A stretch of DNA of 44,543 nt from Caballeronia sordidicola (lineage in GTDB: Bacteria; Pseudomonadota; Gammaproteobacteria; Burkholderiales; Burkholderiaceae): positions 1-44,543 of the forward strand of contig NZ_JNFG01000047.1 of the NCBI RefSeq assembly GCF_000729995.1. The letters are read 5' to 3'. This document shows, in pieces, positions 42,336 to 44,543 of the stretch. A program made the position numbers and the translations under genes. Under the pieces are notes generated by a model that did not search any database, was not told the origin of the DNA, and worked only from the letters and a program-made list of their open reading frames with translations. Numbering within the stretch: the stretch's first letter is position 1; every line of letters begins with the position of its first letter.

Positions 42336-43432
42336 TGCTCTCCTTATAGTCCGCTTCCGGCAGATATTCCCCGGCAGGCTCCCAGTAGGGTCCACGCGGG
42401 GGCGTAAGTAGAATAGTGAACGCGGGTCAAGTCAAGAACCCCGTTGTGTGCGCCCAAAGCCTAGGATACGACAGTAGCGGGAAAGTCTGCGACCTCGATG
42501 CAATCCGCTTTCGGTTGACGCGCTTTAGCGGGATAGCGGGGTCGATTGGCAAGATTCATTTAAGTTTGAATGGGTCATTTCCCTAGAATCGGGGCTTCAC
42601 GGGCGTGCTGTTCGGTTATTCCGAGCCCGCGATTCACTTAACTCTAAACTATTCGGAAGGCGGTTCATTTAACTTTGAGCTCCCTGCCGGCTGACGGTCT
42701 GCAGGGAAGGGCGGTGCCGAATGCAATGCGGCCATCGACTCACGTGCCGCGGTCGACCCTTTCACCCCCCCCCCCGCGACAGCAATCACATAGGAAGCTC
42801 GCAACCGAGAGCGAAGATCGCGGCCCCGAGCCTGCGCAGGCCCTTGGCACTGCTACACCAATCTGCCTGCGACGCGTCGCGCGCCTGCTTGAAAATCCAG
42901 CTGGCGCCGCTTATGCACTGCGCCCAAGGTTTTGCTGAACATAGGCGCGCGAATCGATAGCTTCCGTAACCCGGATTACGACGGCGAGATTGCGACTTGC
43001 CTTGGTGCCATCGAAGTGCGAGCGGTTCAGGTGCCAGCGCCACGTCTATCGATTCGAGGTAGCGACGAACCAGGTAGCACATACCTGCCGATGAAATTCG
43101 CCAATCACATTACGCTGGGCTTCGACCGATTCAGGTCGAATGCGAATGGAGACTAGAGACGCCTCGACCGCTGTACCGTCGTGCTGCCTGACGTATTGGT
43201 GCCGGATGGCGCGCGGGAGAGCGTCTGGAGGTGTATAGCGCGGCGCTGCTATTCAGCGTTGGCATAGAAGAGATGCTGGCTGCGATCGGCAATTCAACGA
43301 AGAGAGGCCAGAAAGAAGGCCTGTTCGAGATGCAAACGCATGCACATTACCCATAGAATTTCGTTACGCACCGTCACGCGTCCGATACCTGTCGGATCGC
43401 TTTCTCAGACACGGATTTCCGGTTAATTCAGC
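42336..43432. other. degenerate intergenic region with repeats, likely mobile-element debris
   Basis: About 1.1 kb without a gene I can support. It contains the promoter region of the HTH-transferase gene, a three-copy 18-nt repeat (42553-42679), an 11-base C tract at 42765-42775 and a small hairpin TCCGA-TACCTG-TCGGA near 43379. Frames at 42786-43082 (minus) and 42932-43156 (plus) look like random or decayed coding sequence. Confidence 0.6.
42553..42679. repeat. 18-nt direct repeat, three copies
   Basis: Copies begin at 42553, 42631 and 42662 and fit the consensus G(A/G)TTCA(T/C)TTAA(G/C)T(T/C)T(G/A)A(A/G). Spacing is 78 and 31 bases. Multiple spaced terminal repeats of this size are found at the ends of some insertion sequences, for example the IS21 family, so this may be a leftover transposon end. 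Confidence 0.6.
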
Positions 43433-44149
43433 ATGACATCGCTTGCACGGCACTACGTCCCAGAACAACCGCAGCACGTTATCTTGCAGGGGCTCACGGG
43501 GCCCGCATTCCTGGACGAAGGAGACTACCTGTACTTCCTCGCCTGCCTGGCAGACGCAGCGCGCGTCGCCGATCTGGCAGTCCACGCGTGGGTACTCATG
43601 CCTGACGCGGTGCAGTTCCTCGTCACACCTTCATACGCGTCGAGCGTGGCCATGGCGATGCAGGCGGTCGGCCGTCGCTATGTCGAGACCTTCAACCGCC
43701 GCCATGGACGCCGCGGGTCGGTGTGGCGCGGCGGTTACTGGGCAACAGTGATTGAGCCCGAGCGGTATTTCCTGCTCGCGAGCCAGGTCATCGATCATGC
43801 GCCGGTGCGCAACCGCCTTGTGGCAGAGCCGGGAAACTACCAGTGGTCCAGCTTCACGCATCACATCGGGCTGCGTGTCGATAGTTTCATCAAGGACCAT
43901 CCACTCTACCGGACGCTCGGCAATACACCGTTCGAGCGCCACCAGGCTTATCGCGATTTGGGCGCACAACCCCTTGACGAACTTGATGTCAATAACCTGA
44001 TGCAGTCGACGCTCAAGGGCCGGGTGCTCGGCAGCGCCGCGTATTGCGAGTGGGCGGCGCAGACAGCCAACCGGCGTTTGATGCCCCTGCTGCTGCGCGA
44101 CCGGCCGCCCAAGGTTCGCACGGCAGGCGCCCTCCCACACGTGGGCTAA
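43433..44149 (+). CDS. REP-associated-tyrosine-transposase-like protein with degraded active site
   Basis: A 238-residue protein of the Y1/IS200-like (RAYT) superfamily. The fold markers are HYVPEQPQHVILQG at the N terminus, LAVHAWVLMPDAVQFLVTP where the HUH motif should be, and GRRGSVWRGGYW, then YQWSSFTHHIG. In active members, positions 59-61 read HxH; here they are A-V-Q. The Tyr nucleophile, in a Y-I-x-x-N-P-V motif, is replaced by Val at 119 (VIDHAPVR). Nicking activity is therefore not expected, yet the frame is intact. It could be domesticated for DNA or hairpin binding, or a recent pseudogene. A strong terminator follows. Confidence 0.8.
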   Translation: MTSLARHYVPEQPQHVILQGLTGPAFLDEGDYLYFLACLADAARVADLAVHAWVLMPDAVQFLVTPSYASSVAMAMQAVGRRYVETFNRRHGRRGSVWRGGYWATVIEPERYFLLASQVIDHAPVRNRLVAEPGNYQWSSFTHHIGLRVDSFIKDHPLYRTLGNTPFERHQAYRDLGAQPLDELDVNNLMQSTLKGRVLGSAAYCEWAAQTANRRLMPLLLRDRPPKVRTAGALPHVG

Positions 44150-44157
44150 TCAAAAGA

Positions 44158-44186
44158 AAAACAAGCAAGGAAACCTTGCTTGTTTT
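44158..44186 (+). terminator. strong rho-independent-type terminator
   Basis: Arms AAAACAAGCAAGG and its exact reverse complement around AAA, with four T at the 3' end. It lies nine bases after the transposase-like gene and, being symmetrical with A/T ends, could stop transcription from both sides. Confidence 0.85.
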
Positions 44187-44203
44187 CGAGATGCTACGCC
44201 AGG

Positions 44204-44305
44204 TCAGAGCGTTTCAATCCGCTTGACCGGTGTCGCGAACCCATCCTGCCCATCGCGTTCATCCTCGGGGTAGAAAAGTTCATTGCACTGCGGGCATTCC
44301 TGCAT
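44204..44305 (-). CDS. possible 33-residue zinc-ribbon-like microprotein
   Basis: A short frame starting MQECPQCNELFYPEDE, in which CPQC looks like half of a zinc-binding knuckle, ending in KRIETL. No strong ribosome binding site is visible. It points toward the terminator at 44158-44186. It may be a real small protein or the N-terminal remnant of a larger zinc-ribbon gene. Confidence 0.35.
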   Translation of the reverse strand: MQECPQCNELFYPEDERDGQDGFATPVKRIETL

Positions 44306-44461
44306 GGTGAGTGAGCGTGCTGCCGCACTCCCTGTTTTTTTATTTCCGTACCACGTTGGGACAAGCTACCGGGCCATCCAACATCGAACTACCGCAGCCG
44401 ACATAAACCAGCCATTCCAGTGAGCACCCCTTCAATCGACCCGATGAGCGGACATGGCCCA

Positions 44462-44543
44462 GAGTGTGTCAAAACGCTTTTTTGAAGAGCTAAAATCTCT
44501 CATCCGGTAACGGGGGTGAGCGAGATGAAACGGTTTGTTCAAG
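44462..44543 (+). mobile_element. left end of an IS1182-family insertion sequence
   Basis: A terminal-repeat-like GTGTCAAAACGC near 44465 is followed about 50 bases later by GGGGTGAG and an ATG at 44525, where the first residues read MKRFVQ. IS1182-family transposases start MKRF(V/I)xGxDR, so this fits, but only six residues are visible before the window ends. The element continues to the right. Confidence 0.55.
44525..44543 (+). CDS. IS1182-family transposase, first residues only
   Basis: Six codons (MKRFVQ) before the window edge, preceded by GGGGTGAG. The match to the start of IS1182 transposases and the upstream terminal-repeat-like sequence make this the most likely identity. Nothing of the catalytic DDE domain is visible. 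Confidence 0.5.

Noticed and set aside
42786..43156. Two open frames in the degenerate region before the transposase-like gene
   Set aside because: They overlap on opposite strands, have no family match I recognise and are not supported by start signals.

Overview
The window looks like chromosomal DNA of a GC-rich betaproteobacterium of the Burkholderiaceae (Paraburkholderia/Caballeronia/Burkholderia type). This rests on the style of the proteins (Porin_4-type porin, HTH-bearing citrate synthase, many LysR/AraC/GntR regulators each beside a small catabolic unit, several MFS carriers) and on codon usage. It is an inference from recognised families, not from a database search. No rRNA, tRNA or CRISPR array is visible.

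Layout. 1-381: no convincing gene apart from a possible truncated start at the left edge. 382-4971: EamA exporter, an exported SH3/proline-glycine repeat protein, two GNAT acetyltransferases, a peptidase E homologue and a TfoX N-terminal-domain protein. 5096-9591: a GntR/UTRA regulator, a chemoreceptor, a TIM-barrel amidohydrolase and an MFS carrier; the chemoreceptor and the carrier operon share the same AT-rich palindrome upstream. 9942-17433: GNAT, DinB, HTH-citrate synthase, MDR oxidoreductase with divergent LysR, a small unknown gene, AraC regulator and MHS-type MFS carrier. 17534-23198: a purine nucleoside unit (NCS2 permease, adenosine deaminase, LysR, Tat-exported nucleoside hydrolase, porin). 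23393-25541: AraC regulator and divergent aldo/keto reductase.

25637-27170 is a small foreign-looking island: the C-terminal tail of a type I restriction specificity subunit, a DUF1016/PDDEXK nuclease gene with two perfect palindromes inside its coding sequence, and a small overlapping frame. 27198-36000 is a catabolic block under an FCD-type GntR regulator: PLP aminotransferase (serine-glyoxylate type), a GlcD/GlcF-like FAD/FeS dehydrogenase, an MFS carrier, an enoyl-CoA hydratase and a class III CoA-transferase. A 16-bp palindrome at the aminotransferase promoter recurs, 13/16 identical, over the regulator's own start codon.

36289-42335 carries an EamA exporter, a LysE exporter, an overlapping DUF4406/NudK-type Nudix pair divergent from a DeoR regulator with three phased operator repeats, an exported class C beta-lactamase-fold hydrolase with a duplicated N-terminal domain, and an unusual HTH-nucleoside deoxyribosyltransferase fusion. 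42336-44543 is a mobile-DNA boundary: degenerate sequence with a three-copy 18-nt repeat and a C11 tract, a REP-associated-transposase-like protein that has lost its HUH histidines and the expected tyrosine, a strong terminator, and the left end of an IS1182-family element cut by the window edge.

The most interesting points are the dead transposase-like gene, the HTH-deoxyribosyltransferase fusion, the palindromes inside the DUF1016 gene, and four sets of candidate operators that tie neighbouring genes into circuits.
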